DNA of 64,000 bases from Mucilaginibacter yixingensis (GTDB lineage: Bacteria; Bacteroidota; Bacteroidia; Sphingobacteriales; Sphingobacteriaceae): contig NZ_CP160205.1 in assembly GCF_041080815.1 (NCBI RefSeq), forward strand, positions 1,798,001 through 1,862,000, in the 5' to 3' direction. The position numbers and the translations under genes were made by a program. The notes under the pieces were generated by a model. It searched no databases, was not told where the DNA came from, and worked only from the letters and a program-made list of their open reading frames with translations. Shown here piece by piece: positions 62,091 through 64,000 of the stretch (within the stretch, counting starts at the first letter, position 1; each line of letters opens with the position of its first letter).

Positions 62091-63255
62091 GTTTATGCCT
62101 GTTTTTGACATTGAACCTAAAATTGTTGCTAGCAAAAGCCTTAAAAATCGCTCTTACATTTTGTATTATTTAGATGGTGTTAGATATCGTTTATACAACG
62201 GGAACGCCATAAATGTTGATATACACCCCAATCGTGCTGGCACCATTGCTGAACGTAATCGTCAATTAAGTAAGCTTCTCTATGAAGTTTACAAAGCCTT
62301 TGATTCTTGCGTCACTCAAACAAGTAGTCAGCCTATTGTCCCAAAAGTAAAGTCTGCGCCCGTTTTAAAGTCGGTAGAGCAGGCGTTTAAAGAGGTTGAA
62401 GCAGATAAGCTACTTACTCCATTGAGTATAATGTATCATAGGCAACTGCAATCACTTGTATATAGGTTTCTTACTTTTCTTACTAAAGCGGAAAGAGCAT
62501 CCGATATAGGCACTTTAGCTCAAGAACGTGTTGAAGCGTTTCTCAACCAATATAAGTCAACCAGTACCTATTATATGAGTACCAGACGGTTGTTAGGGGT
62601 TTTCTTTTCGGAGTTTATCAGGAGAAAATACACCGATACCAATCTTAGCAAGGCGGCCCCCCGACTAAAAGTCAAGGCAGCGCTACATAAAACTTATACC
62701 AAAGAACAACTCACTAATATCCTGCAATACCTCAAAACTGCAAATGCAGATTTGTATTTGTGCTGCCTGTTATCTTATAGCTGCCTACTGCGTCCGCACC
62801 GGGAAATCAGGGTACTTAAATTAAAACACTTTTCAGAAGACTATTCAATTGTATCATTATCTGGCTCCGAAAACAAGAGCGCCCGTGTCCGGGTTGTCGG
62901 CATACCTGATTACTTGCAAAATATCATACGTGAGCGTTTATCTACAGTTGTCGACCCGGAGGCAAACATTTTTAGCTTAAAACGTGGCGGGTACAATGAA
63001 TACTACTTCAACCTTATTTGGACACGGCTTAGGCCAATCATGATAAAAAGGGGTTTGCTGCAACCTGAGCAAACAATCTATTCGTTTCGCCATAGTGCGG
63101 CGGTAGATGTTTACAATCGGACTAAGGATGTCCACATAGTGCAACAGTTGATGGGACATTCTACTATGGTTGTTACTTTGAAATACTTACGTGGATTGGG
63201 AGAAATGAACAGCCGACAGCTAAAGGATCTATTGCCAGTGTTGGAATTAGCTTAA
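62083..63255 (+). CDS. Tyrosine recombinase/site-specific integrase
   Basis: From the ATG at 62083 the protein has 390 residues; GTG 62071 and ATG 62095 are alternatives. An N-terminal arm-binding part (about 1-85), a SAM-like core-binding domain (about 95-200) and the catalytic domain follow in order. The catalytic residues are Arg237 (LLRPHRE), Arg336 and His337 (YSFRHSA, with Tyr where many members have His), His359 (LMGHST) and the nucleophile Tyr368 (TLKYLRG). The lysine between them is less certain. The gene lies beside tRNA-Lys, a common target for integrative elements. It appears intact and likely marks one end of an island continuing to the right. Confidence 0.9.
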   Translation: MRQFMPVFDIEPKIVASKSLKNRSYILYYLDGVRYRLYNGNAINVDIHPNRAGTIAERNRQLSKLLYEVYKAFDSCVTQTSSQPIVPKVKSAPVLKSVEQAFKEVEADKLLTPLSIMYHRQLQSLVYRFLTFLTKAERASDIGTLAQERVEAFLNQYKSTSTYYMSTRRLLGVFFSEFIRRKYTDTNLSKAAPRLKVKAALHKTYTKEQLTNILQYLKTANADLYLCCLLSYSCLLRPHREIRVLKLKHFSEDYSIVSLSGSENKSARVRVVGIPDYLQNIIRERLSTVVDPEANIFSLKRGGYNEYYFNLIWTRLRPIMIKRGLLQPEQTIYSFRHSAAVDVYNRTKDVHIVQQLMGHSTMVVTLKYLRGLGEMNSRQLKDLLPVLELA

Positions 63256-63432
63256 CTGAGGGGTATCCTAGTATGGGAAACACCGGTCCCTTGGGCAAAG
63301 GGGGGATGTGAGGGCGTTTCTGAACCCGACCAGTTTTTTGATTTTAAAAGTTCGAATTTTAAAATTTCAATTTCATTCCTTGAATTTGCAGGTTCTTCAA
63401 AATTTTTTTTATCCAATTTTTTAAAAGAAAAA
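63256..63432. other. AT-rich gap between integrase and helicase-like gene
   Basis: No gene is seen. The first 60 bases are GC- and G-rich, then the stretch becomes very AT-rich (runs of AAATTT). An attachment site could lie here but no repeat of the tRNA was found. Confidence 0.4.
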
Positions 63433-63467
63433 CCCCATCAGTAGTTAAATTTTCCGATGGGGCTTTT
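63433..63467 (-). terminator. Terminator after the helicase-like gene
   Basis: CCCCATC pairs with GATGGGG, flanked by A-run and T-run (AAAAACCCC.../...GGGGCTTTT). It lies nine bases past the minus-strand stop codon. Confidence 0.65.
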
Positions 63468-63475
63468 CAGTAGTG

Positions 63476-64000
63476 TTAGTGAATGTAAATTGCTTGGAGT
63501 AATGGGAAATTTGAGAACAGCCGTACAGTTGAATTAGTTCGTATCAAACGCCCCCTATGCACACACTGCAATAATTCTCCCTCAACCTGTTCCAAATGCA
63601 ATTTCTGCATTTCAGGGTGAGTAAATGTTTTAAACCAAAACCGTCGCCCTTTATATGACACCTGTAGATTTTTCGTTTCAAAATTATCGCATTCAATCAT
63701 TAGCGTGTCTGCCAAGAACCTGTAATACATCGGATGATACATCATGGTACCGACAACACAAAAGTCTTTTCCTTCCAGTTTATTTGAACCAATAGCATTG
63801 CCAAAATGTAATGTATCAACCGGATTCTTGAAATATTTCTTGTAGTCATTTAATGTTATTACTGGTGAATCGCCAACTATAGCCGATACCGTTTCATGAT
63901 ATTTATCCAGTCCGCTTTTTGAACAGCTTCTAGACGTATCCTGTATAATCTTCCCCTGTAGCTCTATGTCAGATATATTTATTATTTCCAACCTATCACC
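63476..64000 (-). CDS. Helicase-like protein, C-terminal part (5' end outside window)
   Basis: The frame is open to the right edge; a TTG at 63991 is not a credible start, so only the last 174 residues are seen. The segment PVDTLHFGNAIGSNKLEGKDFCVVGTMM resembles the strand and GxxxGSN loop that precede motif V of superfamily 2 helicases. EGELLQCVHRGRLIRTNSTVRLFSN resembles motif VI (Q..gR.R). This suggests the end of a mobile-element helicase or replication protein. The assignment is by pattern only and the motif VI arginines are not canonical. Its closeness to the integrase supports a mobile origin. Confidence 0.4.
   Translation of the reverse strand, partial: GDRLEIINISDIELQGKIIQDTSRSCSKSGLDKYHETVSAIVGDSPVITLNDYKKYFKNPVDTLHFGNAIGSNKLEGKDFCVVGTMMYHPMYYRFLADTLMIECDNFETKNLQVSYKGRRFWFKTFTHPEMQKLHLEQVEGELLQCVHRGRLIRTNSTVRLFSNFPLLQAIYIH

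Overview
The window comes from a plant-polysaccharide-degrading member of the Bacteroidota, most likely a Sphingobacteriaceae genome of the Mucilaginibacter/Pedobacter kind. The signs are many SusC/SusD pairs, a hybrid two-component regulator, an ECF sigma/FecR/STN-receptor relay, lipoproteins with short signal peptides followed by CKK or CNK, TAnnTTTG promoter boxes and few Shine-Dalgarno sites. The genus is inferred from overall character, not from a marker gene.

Layout. (1) 1-4791, plus strand: the tail of a polysaccharide-utilisation operon with a left-truncated alginate-lyase-like enzyme, a GH16 lipoprotein, a GH105 unsaturated uronyl hydrolase, an SGNH esterase and a CE4-type deacetylase. 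A RibD/DHFR-like gene follows (4881-5435). (2) 5577-28846: a pectin-type locus. On the plus strand are SusC, SusD, a beta-helix surface lipoprotein, a hybrid two-component system and a GH28 polygalacturonase. On the minus strand, convergent with GH28, two SusC-SusD pairs stand in tandem. A perfect 21+21-base bidirectional terminator separates the converging ends. (3) 29739-41055, minus strand: a beta-1,4-galactan locus read as ECF sigma, FecR, STN-SusC, SusD, two surface glycan-binding-type lipoproteins and GH53 endo-galactanase. A GH30 enzyme (possible beta-1,6-galactanase) and a TonB-linked receptor lie divergently at 41525-45718. (4) 45934-46794: an AT-rich orphan membrane protein. (5) 47085-57290: two paralogous TonB-receptor plus beta-helix-lipoprotein cassettes, one with a YncE-like beta-propeller gene, separated by a TetR regulator. 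They contain no SusD and no enzyme. (6) 57521-61826: housekeeping-type genes (GNAT, two thioredoxin-fold proteins, a ClC channel), a decayed response-regulator fossil and an AT-rich orphan. (7) 61868-64000: tRNA-Lys(CTT), a tyrosine recombinase and, at the right edge, the C-terminal part of a helicase-like protein, probably the start of a mobile element.

Together, regions 1-3 fit attack on pectin. GH28 would cut the homogalacturonan backbone and GH105 would process unsaturated oligosaccharides. GH53 and GH30 would trim galactan side chains, and the SusCD pairs would import products. Two regulatory logics are used: a hybrid two-component sensor for the backbone genes and a transenvelope sigma/anti-sigma relay for the galactan genes. 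The least explained part is region 5, where a beta-helix lipoprotein occupies the place SusD normally has.
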